Notes: a model not told the origin generated them from the sequence alone. 64,000 nucleotides of DNA from Rhyzopertha dominica (GCA_025024175.1 QCXZ01000137.1:71548680-71612679), one strand, 5' to 3'. Counted from the stretch's first letter, positions 22,669 to 34,869 are shown. Program-made: numbers and translations.

Positions 22669-25600
22669 TTAACCATTGACGGGCGGTAGGTATTCTCTAG
22701 TCGGAGGTTGGGGCGTACTAGGTCCGGAGATTGAGGTACTTGAACCCGGAAATTGGGTACTTGCTCCCGGGAAAGGTATGCTAGGTCGACTTGGTTGAGA
22801 ATAGCCCCCAGAGGGCGTGGATGGTTGTTCAAACTGTCTACCAGGGCCTCTAGTGGTTTGTTGTCCTTGATATCCGCCACTAGGATACGATCCTGATGGC
22901 CCTTGCCCGCTAGGTGCTGCTGATGGACCTTGTGGTGCCTGTCCGGGATAAGAAGGTGAAGACGGTGCTTGCTGTGAGGGTGGTCCGTAAACTGGTCGCG
23001 GAGTAAACTGACCAGAGGGACCTTGTTGACCACCGGGTGCTGGAGCGCTTGGTCCTGATGGTTGTTGGGAACTTGGGTAACCAGTAGTTGGTCCGGAAGG
23101 TCCTTGATATGATGGACCGGACGGGCCTTGTTGATATGATGGTCCTGATGGGTATGTAGCCTGTGGTCCCGCCGGGCCTTGGGGTGCTTGGTAAGAAGTT
23201 TGAGGTCCAGATGGACCCTGAGTACCTGGGTAGGAGGCCGTTGGTCCCGAGGGTCCTTGTTGTCCTTGGTAAGAAACTTGTGGACCAGAGGGTCCTTGAC
23301 TTCCTGGATAGGATACTGATGGCCCTGTTGGACCTTGTCCCCCTTGGTAAGTGGCGGAAGGTCCTTGCTGGCCTGGATAATACTGAGGCTGACCACCACC
23401 CGCCTGTATTTGACTTCCTACTATAGANTAATCGTATATATGTTCGTTAACACTGTATAGGGATGGTGCTGAGCTACAATCAAATTGGTGCCACCATACG
23501 CACACTAAGTACTCTTGATGAAAGATGGTTCCGTTCGGACAAAGGAAGTCGTAAGTTTTGTTATTGGCACAGATATGGAACACCTGGCACTGAGCTTCGA
23601 CGTCAGCGTAATATCCAGGGTACTGCTGCTGGTCGCAACTAAATGAAGTCTGGGGTATTTCAGTGTATATGGGATAGTCTACACCAGGTTCACCGGGTAT
23701 GGCAGAATAGTCTCCGTCTTTGTATGAGCCGTCATCTTGTTCCCCTTGGTAAGCGCCACCGGTTGTGAATCCACCACCAGCTTGTGGAGCACCAGCGAAC
23801 TGTCCTTGAGCACCGGTTCCCGCTTGCGGCGCTTGAGATCCTGGGAAAGCTGCAGACGGACCTTGTTGGTAACCTCCTTGTCCAGAAGTTGCACCTGGGT
23901 ACTGCCCTGACGGTGCTTGACCTCCTTGGTATTGTCCGGAAGGACCTTGGGTCTGTGATGGACCAGAGTAGGAAGGTGTTTGGGGTTGGTACTGGCCTTG
24001 AGCAGATCCTGGATAGCCAGCCTGACCTCCACCAGATGGCCCACTTGGATATCCTTGGGATGGAGCTGACGGAGCGCCCGCACTCGGATAGCCCGGTGCT
24101 TGGTATGACGGTGCTGGGGTGCCTGGAGCTCTTCCCGGAGTTGTGGCACCTTGTTGAGGGAACTGGCTCGATGGTCCGGAGGGGAAGCTAGGACCTTGCG
24201 GTCTTCCTGATGGGTAACCGGCCTGACCTCCGGTATATCCGCCAGATGGTCCACTTGGGTAGCCTTGGGACGGTCCCTGTGGACCCGCTGACGGGCCAGG
24301 TGCTTGGTATGACGGTGCGGGGGTGCCTGGAGCTCTTCCCGGAGTTGTGGCACCTTGTTGAGGGAACTGGCTCGATGGTCCCGAGGGGAAGCTAGGACCT
24401 TGAGGTCTTCCTGATGGGTAACCGGCCTGACCTCCGGTATATCCGCCAGATGGTCCGCTTGGGTAGCCTTGGGAGGGCCCCTGTGGACCCGCTGATGGGC
24501 CCGGTGCTTGATATGAAGGTGCGGGAGTTGTGGGACCCTGTTGAGGAAACTGGCTTGTCGGTCCCGAGGGGAAACTGGGGCCCTGGGGTCTTCCTGATGG
24601 GTAACCTTGACCTGGGAGAGGGCTGGTCGGTCCGGGGTATTGAGGGGATGCTGTTGGGCCAGGGAAAGAGGAGCCGCCTACTGCTGGGGTGCTAGGACCT
24701 CCGGGAAACGGTTTTTCGGGCCTGTTGTAAGTGTATCCCTGTTGTGCCTGGTTCATAGAGAAAATTATTAGCAGGCGACGGATTAAAGTTGTTTTTTTAC
24801 AAGTTATGCTACGGCAAGAGGTGAATATCGGAAAATTCGCAGGTCATTGCCGTATGATCTGCAAATTGATAATTTTGGTTTCATCTTATAACATTTTTGC
24901 CTTTCTGATCTAATATATAGGTACGTTAAAGTTGGTTACTTGAGCGTTAATTGACATTTCTTGGTAAAATTGCTAATCATTATTTATTTCTAGATAGTGG
25001 GTAGTGTTTTAAGGCGAAATATTTCAAATCCACATTTGATAAAATAGCGATATAACCTTTCTAGTTTTAAACATCAAAAATGGTGCTGAAATAAGTATAT
25101 CATTCTATTCATTAACATTAAGTTACCTGTTACCCATTATACGAATATTTGAAAAGCAAACAATGTAACTGTACATCCTAAGATTATTGTAACCTTCTCT
25201 CTACCAAACAGAGAAACCGTACTGTACTATCCTTTTAAAATTTAGAGATATCTGGTTTCACACGTCCGCAAAACGTTTTCTGTTTAGACATAATTACAGA
25301 TAACGCTAAAACTTTCCAGTTCAGATCATATGCATAGTTACTAAAAATACGTCAAGATTTAATAAGGAATTCAAAATATATGTAAAAGTGCATAGTGTTC
25401 TGTTTAAAATAAGATAGTTAGTAATTCCACTATTTCTTTTAGTTAAAAAGCGATGAATTCTAGTAAAATTACATGTTTAACAAGAAGTCATTTGTGTTTT
25501 CTTGATATTGCGTCAGTTCGATTTTCTCGCAATTCTCAGTATATGCTCTTTATTAGATGTGCATTAAATATATACCGGACCACTGGTTTATTATTATAAG

Positions 25601-27367
25601 GTTTTGGTGGAAATCGATCAAATATACAATACTGTTGGAATTTCTTCAATTACACTTAGACTCCATTAGTTATTTCTTTCATAATTATTGAAGTCAAGAA
25701 GTATTTGCCTGTATATCTAAAATGTGATATTGTGGCTAAAAATATATCAAGAGAACGTCACTAAAGATAAATGTGTTTTGCTAACTAACCACACTTTTAC
25801 TTCTTTATCGACAGTCAATGTGAAAATTTTTCGATTAAGGTAAGGAAAATGTGCAAGATATAAAAATAAATAATAAAAATCGCGAAAAACTCGAAAGCAA
25901 CTATTTAAAAATAAAATGCGATTCGAAAATTTGAAAATGATTTAGTGAATTGCCAACGATACGGTTTGGCCTAGCTTGCTTAGGTAATAAAAATGTTAGA
26001 TTTTAAGAGGACTATAAAACTGCTATAACGTTTAGGAAGTTTTGCGTTTAGAATAACGAAGTTGATGATTTAAATCGACATTATTTCAATTAACGCTTGA
26101 CGTATATGTGCAGTTTTCCCAACTAAAACTTGTATTCCCTAAAATCTGATTGTGTCCAAGTTAGGAAAGAATGCTGATACAATTTTAGCTTGAAGAGGAG
26201 CAAATTTTACTTTGTTATGAAAGTTATTTCTGCATCTTTCCAACTCCTAGAGTCACACCTTCAAAAAATTTAAATAAGAAGAAGATTTGAGTGAAACATC
26301 ATCTTGAAGCTGTTTTTGTTGTCTATGTAACAATGTTTTTTTTTCTTAATCACGAAATTGTTTTAAGCAAAAAACCACAAGAGTCATCCATTTAGATATC
26401 TATCATAAAACTTTCCCAAAAATTAAAATACGGTTATCCATATCCACGTTTGGAGTTTTACAAAAATTCTACTTAGCCTTTAAGTAATGACCCTGTTTTA
26501 TTTATATTTGCTTTTATGATGAAAGTGCGTTTAAGTGAAACGGTGAAGTCAACAGGTATAATTGTCATTGTTGGAGGGATACTAACTCACACATTTTTAG
26601 TTAAAGTCACACCCAGACCCCTCAAGAATTGAACGTCTGGTAAGGCATTCGGGGTAACCGTATTATCGGACCACTATTTTTGAAAGCAGTTTGACTGTTG
26701 ATAACTTTTGCAGTTGTTGGAAGTTCTTATTGGCCTTTTAATCATTCAAGCACTGGAAGAAGACATAAATCTTTAATAAAACTGATAGACCAGGTCGCAT
26801 GGAATGCCCAGCTAGGTTGCCCGATTTAACAACTTTGGATTAATTTTTGCGGGGTCATTTAAAATCCAAGGTTTATGCCACCCCCTAAAGTTGTCAAGTG
26901 CTTCGATAAAGAATCTTTTGGGTGATAAAACGTCGAAAATTGTGCCAAACTTGAAAAATAGTTTTTGAAAATGCATTGTACCTACGATTGCACAGAAGTT
27001 GAAGGTGCATGTTTGGAGTAGTACATTCCTTAAATTGAATTGAAAAAGGATCGCCCAAATATAAAAAAATATGTGGTTGTATAGATAGCGAAAACAGCTT
27101 CAAAATGGTATGTCATTCTAACAATCTTGCTATTATTAATGAGGTTGCTGTGGGCGTTAGAGGGATGCGAAGATATCTTTGAAATCAAGTTAAAACTGAC
27201 CTGTTTCATCATTAACTTTTAAACTTTGACAAAATTAGAGTACAAGTTATAAGTGAAACACCTTGAATACTAGTATTATCAAATCTGGCTACTAAAAGTA
27301 TTAAAAAAACAAGACTTACCAAACAGTTTGCCGAGACCGCCAGCAGAACTGCAAAAAACAGGAACAT
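22669..27367 (-). CDS. Secreted cuticular protein with one CBM14 chitin-binding domain (CPAP1-like)
   Basis: Two exons on the minus strand: 27367-27320 (signal peptide) and 24747-22669, joined phase 0 to phase 0 across a 2572-bp intron with a GTAAGT donor and CAG acceptor, giving 708 residues. The large exon has one chitin-binding type-2 domain at about residues 370-432 of its open frame (counted from the 24756 Met). It has six cysteines (374, 390, 396, 406, 419, 427) and the aromatic pattern GYYADVEAQCQVFHIC...FLCPNGTIF. This matches cuticular proteins analogous to peritrophins with a single domain. The flanks are low-complexity Gly, Pro, Ser, Gln and Tyr repeats (GPSGP, YPSGPSGG), suggesting an extensible matrix protein that binds chitin. 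An N lies at 23428. The in-frame Met at 24756 is probably intronic. Confidence 0.85.
24001..24591 (-). repeat. Three tandem 61-68-residue coding repeats in the CPAP1-like gene
   Basis: Three consecutive units begin RPQGPSFPSGP. The first is 61 residues; the other two are 68 and carry an extra GRAPGTP insertion. They end in GYPSGPSGG and QAGYPG. At DNA level the units are nearly identical over long stretches, pointing to recent unequal crossover. Copy number is likely to vary between alleles. Confidence 0.85.
24757..26784. other. Intron of the CPAP1-like gene
   Basis: AT-rich sequence between the signal exon and the main exon. No coding block or clear repeat is visible. Confidence 0.4.
26785..27006 (+). 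pseudogene. IS630/mariner-like transposase relic
   Basis: The plus frame reads RPGRMECPARLPDLTTLD, a stop, then FLRGHLKSKVYAT. This is the catalytic block of the same transposase family as the relic at 1215-1700. It lies in the cuticular gene's intron. Confidence 0.6.
27320..27367 (-). CDS. Signal-peptide exon of the CPAP1-like gene
   Basis: The minus-strand ATG at 27367 opens MFLFFAVLLAVSANCL, a hydrophobic signal sequence with a VSA-type cleavage site, ending exactly at a consensus GTAAGT donor in phase 0. The next open frame on this strand with a matching phase-0 acceptor is the chitin-binding exon at 24747. The link is inferred. The open frame continues upstream of the Met without another ATG. 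Confidence 0.6.
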
Positions 27368-30300
27368 AATTAACGAAATGAAAATTATCCTATGCCTCAA
27401 GCGCAACTTATTCAACTCACAGATATTTTTTACATAATCCACATTTGCATGAGCAACATCCCTGGTTAAGTAAATTGCTTTTTAATTACGACGAATAGAT
27501 CCGAAAAAAGTGATAGACGTGCCATACTCCTTGGAGACGGCCAAACGGATTCACACCGTATAATTACCCTTGAAAACCATTAGGAAACTACTTAAAGATT
27601 TAGTTGCGTGGCATTCTGTGAATGCCGTAATCTGAAGTATTGTTGTTAGCCCAATGAAAGTGAGAAATTCTGAATACAAACGCATTCACGTAGCAATTAC
27701 TTCACTGCCACATCCGATGCCCGGCTATAATAACGACCCATGTAACATATATTACACAAACCTTTATGTAATGAATGCGACTAATGCCCAAACAAAATCA
27801 GTTTACGGCCTCACAATTGTCTGTTGTTTCCATGGGAATTAGCGCAAATGGAAAAAAGACGAGACGATTCAGTAATGCCGTCTGGATTTTGCCAGGCTAA
27901 CTCAATTTAACGAAATAACAANTTGTACAAGGTGTCCCATTTTAGATGTTCTGCAACCCAAGAACCTAAAAATTTAATCATTTCTATTGCCGTCTACCAC
28001 AGATATGATTCTGATTTTATCAAGAGCATTATTACGGTAACCCAGAATACAGTAGTGCGCTAGTATTTTTGACAGAAGTTTCTCGTGTATTGCGGCCGAA
28101 GTAGTCTTATTTATTAATGGAAACCATGGTTGGTCATGGCCTAATTGGCTTAATCAAAAGAGGTATTTCATTTTAGTAGAATTTTGATCATTAAAATAGC
28201 GTGACGTTATCTGCAATAACTAAGAAAATGATGGAAAACTTAGTTCCATTAGTTATCAAAGCGAACGATTTTTTAGTTTTAAAATAATGATCTTGTTATA
28301 ATGTGTATCTACATACTTTTTGTGATAAACTAAATTCCACAATAATATAACATTATGTACTTTATATTACGAACAACTTAGTGCTTTTTACATATTCAGA
28401 ATATTCCACAGAAATGAACAATTCTTTTAAAAATGCCAATAACCAAGTTTTGAGCTATAACTCAAAAATTTTTGAACATATTTCGTTTTTTCCCAATTAA
28501 ACTCAAAAGATTGTACAACTTTGTGAAAACTTCGTCTCCGGATAACCATGAGTAAGATACCAATGAAAACATCGAAATGGGGCGCTTTTCTACTGTATGT
28601 ATGGCATGCGCTTAGGTTCTGTACTTATCAAAGTAGGTAAATTTATAAAATATATGAAATATATCATTTATTGCAGTGTCGCAAATGAGAATGATATTCG
28701 TTTTCGGCCTATTACATTTAAAGACTTCATTTTTAATATCCGCTAGTACTTGCAACTTTAACAAACAATGTGTATTTTTTTTCGTACAAATTGCTTAGAA
28801 TTTGATATAATGATCTCAGCTGTTTTTTTTTCGAATATAAAAGGAAATGCTACCAAAGGACTTGGACGTATGGAACATACTATTTTAAGCTTTTTGGCAC
28901 AGAAGCTTCAGTTCAGGTCAAAAAGTTGCGTTCTACTATTAGACAGTTACAACAATTTGGGTGCGTTCAAAAGATGTTTTTATATTTCAGTAGTAATAAA
29001 AATAGTGGGTATATTGCATAATAATTTACAGGCGCTTGTTCCATTCTATCTTGCCAGAATTGCTCATTTTGTCTTTGTTTCTAACTATACAGAAATACAT
29101 AAGTGTTAATACTTTTACTGAATTTAAATTTGCCTACATACACTGATACTGTAAGATAAATCAAGTGCAACATTAACTTACGTATCAGAGTGTTTTTCAA
29201 AAACTAAAACCCCAGCAGATTTGTATGATTTGTTTAAATTAAAACGTTTTGTAAGTTTGATTAACTTGTAAACGCAATGGTTGTTTTAATTGCATCGAGC
29301 TATCATGATTCTGAACATGTACTGTTAACCTTCAAATCTTTGCTTTTGGAATTCTGCCGAAATTATTATTAGCAGTCGTTTACTGTATAACACTATCTCC
29401 GATTATCAATGTAATTTTACTGTCTCATCTCGCACTAAAAAATTAAGAAATTGTAGCTTTCAATGCACATACGTGCTTCCATTTTTGTCACCGTCGAAAA
29501 CAACTCACTTTAGTTAGACTGATTCGCTTCTGGCCCAAACATCAAACTTTTACAACTGCACAACAACACTACCAATCCTAATGTTAAAATTATTGCAATT
29601 TCTGGATCATTGCTATACCAAAAATAATCTAAGAGATGTCGCGACAAAATTAGAAACTGCTGCGTCCATTCATATTTACTTCTTCCAGTTTGATTGTTTG
29701 TGCTTTAAATTTTGATCACTTTATGATGTCGAGAAAGTATTTTGCTTTTAGAAAATAGGAACTAAAAGCAAATTTTCCAACAAATAATGGCTTGTGAAAG
29801 AGGCAATTTACAAAAAAAAGCAAATAGTGTAGTTAAAGGATTTGAAAAAAAAAAACACTGCTGCGGTGCTGACAAAAAAATGAAGTCCTGGTGAAACCAG
29901 GAAAACAAAATTTCCTACAAATGATGATTTTTGTGCTGCTGTAATTAGAGGGTGTGCTATATGAGAAATGGGATTCGTACACTAAGAATAGTTAACCGTT
30001 TTTAAACAGACAGGGGAGGAAAGAAATGAGTTCTCAACATTAACAACAGAAGAAATAATACAATTCTTGTATAGTTAAAACAGGAATGTAAAACGATATT
30101 TTAAAGCAACGAAAAAGCATAAACCAGAAGAACAGTAGGATACTGGAGTTTTAAACTTTCCAATTTGTTCAGTTGAAATAACGGGCACAAATTAAAAATA
30201 AAATTATTGTCTATTAGACGTAATAAAAATCAGTCAAATAGCTTGAAAACAAGCTGATTGTTTGATTGTGATTTTTTTGTTTCCATCTTATTTCAAGATT

Positions 30301-31089
30301 GTAATATTGTTTTGATCCTATTTTCAATAGGTCAATCTGATTGTCATATTCGTACATCTCATACCATGTATTTGTATTCGTATATACCATATATGTATAA
30401 AAAAATGCAGATAAGTTGCCAACTCAAAAAAAAAACATTAGCGCCTCGGTACCTCGGTATTCTCAATGTTGAAAATTATTGTTAAAGCTGAATTGCAGTA
30501 CCTTGTCCATTGCAACCATTAGATTCATTCAGTGCAGTAATACAGCAGATAAAACGTTTAAATTCATTACTTCAAACGCTTCTAACGATTTCTTGAATGT
30601 TTAGTCAAAAATTTACAAAACAGAGTAGCTGTAGGTAGCTACATGAATGCGCTTCAAATAGTCCTTATGAAAAGAAGTGATTACCAAAACTTTTGAATTT
30701 TCCCAGTACACTACACTAAATTCTGATAAATAAATATTTCTTACCTAGTACTGTCCGCCATCCTCCCATATTTTAAGGGATAAATATAATTTCTGAAACA
30801 ATTTTGACTGTCAGTTAAAGTTACTCCACAGTTCTTCAATAAATACAAACGTGAGGTGTTAACCAGCAAGTTTTATAAATAAATCATGAAAGCTACAACG
30901 AATAAATTTGCACGGAAAAGTATTCTCTCATCTACCAATTCCAAGAATGTATCACAGCCCGAATCCTCACCAAGTGGACCACCGAAAACTAACCTTCTAA
31001 TACACTAATAGAGATTTGAGCAGACTGACGTTATCTAAGCCACCTCGAGCATTTATAGTGGATCAACCCCAAATCATCGGTCCGATTCC
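27368..31089. other. Long intergenic stretch without recognised feature
   Basis: AT-rich with scattered short ORFs of no recognisable composition. A GGTGTCCCATTTTAG block near 27943 resembles a repeat end. No gene supported. Confidence 0.4.
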
Positions 31090-31560
31090 TTTGTCATCCA
31101 CCTCCAAAACACGCTTCATTAGATAACCGAGATGTGGGGGACGGGATCTTCCTTGCTGGGGAGGGAGCAGCATCCTCGACCCGAGATGATACCACAGTTT
31201 CGTGCAAAATATGTCTTGGCTGTCCTCCACGTAAAAAAGACGACGTTACGTTCACGCTGTGTGATGTGAATCGGGTTACTTTCACCAAAGGCTGCGATGA
31301 TCAAATCTTCTTCATGCGGGTGGTTGTTCTGTTTCTGCTCTCGGAGTCCTGATAGCGGGTCGTGCGATTATGCGGCAATAGCGCGCTGTTATGTCACTCG
31401 GCACGTCCGCGACCAGTTAATTTTTAGGTACGTTATTATACCTTCGAGGAAACTCCATCGTGCTCGGTTGACGGATAACGTGGAAATTATCGGGGTGGTC
31501 GATTTACGATTCAGTTGCAAAATCTTGGTGTGCCCATTTTGACTGTCGTCGGATTCATTG
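31090..31560. other. GC/CpG-rich island of unknown nature
   Basis: Markedly more GC- and CpG-rich than the flanks, with open frames of 60-80 codons on both strands (plus frame containing CKICLGCPPRKKDD; minus frame with SSRVEDAAPSPARKIPSP). I do not recognise either. It could be a promoter and first exon or a transposon fragment. Confidence 0.25.
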
Positions 31561-32019
31561 ATTTATCGCGTTTATGGTTGCACGGTTTTGATGTGAATTT
31601 TTGATAATGTTGTGTTTGTATGGTTTTCAACAAAAAATTCGATGGCATGATGCGCAACAGAAAAACACCGCTGTTTCTTTAACAATGCTCGCTTAAGGGA
31701 GGTCAATTCACTCAATTTTTGTGAGCAGATATAGAATGCAATTGAATTGGTTACTTGGAAAAAAACAGACGTGAATTAAACAAAATTTTATATAGGAAAC
31801 AAAAAACTGCTTAAATGAAAAAATCAAATGGGCCGGACTATGTCGATTTGTTACATGATTATTTATATGTAAAGAAATTGCTGGCTACACATTAAAACAA
31901 TAATATCAAATATTATTTTTCTCTACGAGGGTGAATGCTTTCAGCGTCCATAATATAATAAGATAATATTTTGTCGGATAGATCGCTGTCTCTTGAAAAA
32001 CACTGACAAAAAATTAATA

Positions 32020-32059
32020 GTCTGACGTTTCAATTACAACTGTAATCTTTGTCAAAGAC
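32020..32059 (-). ncRNA. Hammerhead-ribozyme-like motif, left Penelope arm
   Basis: On the minus strand: GTCT, TTGACAA, stem-loop ATTAC-AGTT-GTAAT, TGAAAC, GTC, AGAC. GTCT and AGAC pair as stem I; GAAA and the GTC triplet are kept; CUGANGA appears as TTGACAA with two changes, so activity is doubtful. Penelope-like elements are known to carry minimal hammerhead ribozymes in their terminal repeats. Confidence 0.55.
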
Positions 32060-32238
32060 GCAGAACCTCAAAATTTGCCTGACACAAGTTCAAACAAATT
32101 TTTGAAAGTAAATAAACAAATCACCAAGGAAGCGAGACGTCATAGAAACAACGTGCCAACCTGATAAAAAAGGAACCTAACGATGAAAAAGGAACTACCT
32201 ACCTACTAGATATACACGAACTACTTGATAAAAGATAA

Positions 32239-33639
32239 CTACAAAATAGCCTTCCAAATGTCACCTAACTCATAATTTCCATAATCCCTATTAAAATTAT
32301 TAGTATTCCTACAAATTTCTATAGCTTCTTTTATTAGACGTTTGTGATAATATTTTTCTCTATGTAAAATTTTTGTTTTATCAAAATCAATCATGTGTTT
32401 AGTCAAATATGAGTGTTCAGCTACGGAAGATTTATCTATCTGTTGCAACCTAGTAGCTCGTATGTGTTCTTTCAAACGCGTACCTACTTTTCTTTTAGAT
32501 TGATCTATGTAACACTTTCCGCAAGAACAAGTAATTTTGTAAACACCTTCACTTTCTAAATGTACTTTATCTTTAGTAGAACTTAAAATTTTATCTAAAC
32601 TATTATATGTACTATCAACAACTAAAATATCGTGTATTCTAAGCATCCTCTTTAATTTTTCCGAAAGGCCTTGTACATAAGGCAAACTCAACTTCAATTT
32701 ACTTTGTCGTGGCTGAGAATTTACTTGATTTGGATGAACACTTTTATTAAAAACTGACCAAATATTCTTACTACTATAACCATTTCTCACTAGCGCTGAT
32801 TTAAGATGATATATTTCTTTTTGTACAGAACTTTCATCTGATATCCTTTGTGCTCTAACAAATAACGTCCTAATAAGACTATTCTTTTGAGAAGTAGGGT
32901 GGTGATATGTGGCATGTAAATATCTGTCTGTGTGTGTTGGTTTTCTGTAAACCTTGTGTCCCAACTGTCCAGTGTTTGTTCTTTAAATTTGGACATCCAA
33001 GAAAGGTAAACTACCATTGCTTTCTAATTCCATAGTAAATTTTATGTCGGGATTTTGACTGTTCAAATGATTTAGAAACCTACCCAGCTCTTCTATACCA
33101 TGGGGCCAAATAACAAAAGTGTCATCTACGTACCTATACCAACATTTTGGTTTAAGATGAAAACTGTTTATCGCTACATGTTCAAAATTTTCCATAAACA
33201 AATTGGCTACTACAGGACTTAGAGGTGAACCCATTGCACAACCTGATTTTTGTTCATAAAAATTATCGTTCCATAAGAAATAAGTAGATTTTAAACAATG
33301 TTCGGATAATCTGGCTATCGTGTCACCTAAGGGATCGCTATTAAGCTTGGATTTGATGATATCTATCGTTTCAGGAATGGGTACTTTCGTAAATAAAGAA
33401 ACCACGTCAAAACTAACCAAAATATCACCTTCTGAAATACTTAAACCTTTTATAATATCGATAAAGTGTGAAGAATTTTTGATGAAACTACCGGTATTTC
33501 CTACATAAGGTTTTAAATAGTTGGCACAAAATTTTGCCAATCTGTAACAAGGACTGCCAATCGTATTGACTATGGGTCTTAACGGGACACTGGTTTTGTG
33601 GATTTTGGGCAAACCATACATAGAGAAAAATATTATCAC
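32239..33639 (-). pseudogene. Penelope reverse transcriptase + GIY-YIG endonuclease, 5'-truncated with one internal stop
   Basis: The frame opens at the RT start motif MYGLPKIHKTSVPLRPIV. It continues with LVSFDVVSLFTKVPIPET, GCAMGSPLSPVVANLFME and the catalytic RYVDDTFVIW (about 33106-33145). A single in-frame TAA at 32983-32985 follows LPFLDVQI. The same frame resumes with GHKVYRKPTHTDRYLHAT and runs to the GIY-YIG nuclease, GVYKITCSCGKCYIDQSKRK, ending at 32239. Apart from that stop, the remaining reading frame is intact. YIG reads YID, which may affect nuclease activity. RT copies RNA at a nick made by the nuclease. Confidence 0.88.
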
Positions 33640-33923
33640 AAACGTCTAATAAAAGAAGCTATAGAAATTTGTAGGAATACTAATAATTTTAATAGGGATT
33701 ATGGAAATTATGAGTTAGGTGACATTTGGAAGGCTATTTTGTAGTTATCTTTTATCAAGTAGTTCGTGTATATCTAGTAGGTAGGTAGTTCCTTTTTCAT
33801 CGTTAGGTTCCTTTTTTATCAGGTTGGCACGTTGTTTCTATGACGTCTCGCTTCCTTGGTGATTTGTTTATTTACTTTCAAAAATTTGTTTGAACTTGTG
33901 TCAGGCAAATTTTGAGGTTCTGC

Positions 33924-33963
33924 GTCTTTGACAAAGATTACAGTTGTAATTGAAACGTCAGAC
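33924..33963 (+). ncRNA. Hammerhead-ribozyme-like motif, right Penelope arm
   Basis: Mirror copy, on the plus strand, of the motif at 32020-32059 within the other 412-bp arm. Same stems and same two core changes, so the changes predate or were shared by both arms. Confidence 0.55.
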
Positions 33964-34087
33964 TATTAATTTTTTGTCAGTGTTTTTCAAGAGACAGCGA
34001 TCTATCCGACAAAATATTATCTTATTATTTTTCTCTGTTATGTGCCCTTTTCCAAACTCATTTTGTAGAATTTTTCTGAATGCAATT

Positions 34088-34841
34088 CTTGAGGCCAAAT
34101 ATGACGATTTTGTTATTGCCAAATTTCTGAAAAATGCTTCATTTAAAAAATACGATTTGAAAATAGTTTCTTTACGATATAATCCACAGTTTTGGAGGCA
34201 TCGAGTTGAAATTTGGTACGAGATTGTAGTATTTACATCTGAGTTGTTGCCATTACTATAAAAACAAATGAATATCGGGGGTTTGTAACTTTCTATTCCC
34301 CAAACTGTTTTTTGACGTACGCCCATGAGACCAGCGGATTTTTTTCTAGTACAAAACTTTATTGTCAGGTTTTTTGGTCTCTTATAATTTTTAGACAAAC
34401 TGCTTAGATTCGGAGATAAACGCCGTTTTGAGAAACCTTCCACCTTGCCTGTTAGAAATCTTTTTAACTATTGGTTTGAGCATTAAAGACACATGGATCA
34501 GAAATATTTACAAAATACATAATTTGAGCTCCAATATGGCCATAATTTGGCCATACATGCTTAGTGAAAAATTTCTTATCAATAATATTAACCATTTATA
34601 ACGAGAAGAAAATCATTATTACTAATAGACAAGGTGGAAAATTTCAAAAAACGGCGTTTATCTCTGAATACAAGCTTGTTGTCTAAAAATTATAAGAGAC
34701 AAAAAAACTGACAATGAAGTTTTGTAATAGAAAAAAAATTCGTTGGTCTCATTTCAACTTTGACACCCTGCATTTTTTAAATGAAGCCCCCCGTTTTTCA
34801 GAAAACTACCAATAACAAAATCGTCATATTTTGGCCTCAGG
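34088..34841. repeat. Inverted-repeat (foldback/MITE-like) element
   Basis: GAGGCCAAATATGACGATTT near 34091 is mirrored near 34835. Further inside, AGGTTTTTTGGTCTC with TTATAATTTTTAGACAA and AAACGCCGTTTT is mirrored at 34650-34730. The element is noncoding. A CACCCTGTATAT repeat end lies just outside at 34869. Confidence 0.6.
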
Positions 34842-34869
34842 GGTTAACGGGATAACCATTTAATTTGCA

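Larger units (their letters stand above)
31955..34028 (-). mobile_element. Penelope-like element, head-to-head inverted arrangement
   Basis: A minus-strand copy runs from 33616 down to its 3' end at 31955. It abuts a plus-strand copy of only the 3' end (33617-34028). The two 3' segments form inverted repeats of exactly 412 bp each, 31955-32366 and 33617-34028, almost identical. Penelope-like elements are known for flanking pseudo-LTRs in direct or inverted orientation. The coding copy is truncated at its 5' side, so about the first third of the polyprotein is missing. Confidence 0.85.

Noticed and set aside
22629..24695. Long open frames overlapping the chitin-binding gene in other frames and on the plus strand
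   Set aside because: They are shadows of the Gly/Pro/Gln-rich repeat composition, with no recognisable domain.
24747..24756. Met at 24756 as the true start of the chitin-binding protein
   Set aside because: It gives no signal peptide, and the preceding bases read as a pyrimidine-rich splice acceptor ending in CAG; a signal exon with matching phase exists upstream.
28768..29109. 113-codon ORF as a gene
   Set aside because: Composition is that of translated AT-rich DNA; no motif, splice context or family resemblance.
33950..34443. Opposed ORFs near 34 kb as genes
   Set aside because: They run across the Penelope arm and an inverted-repeat element and have no coding character.
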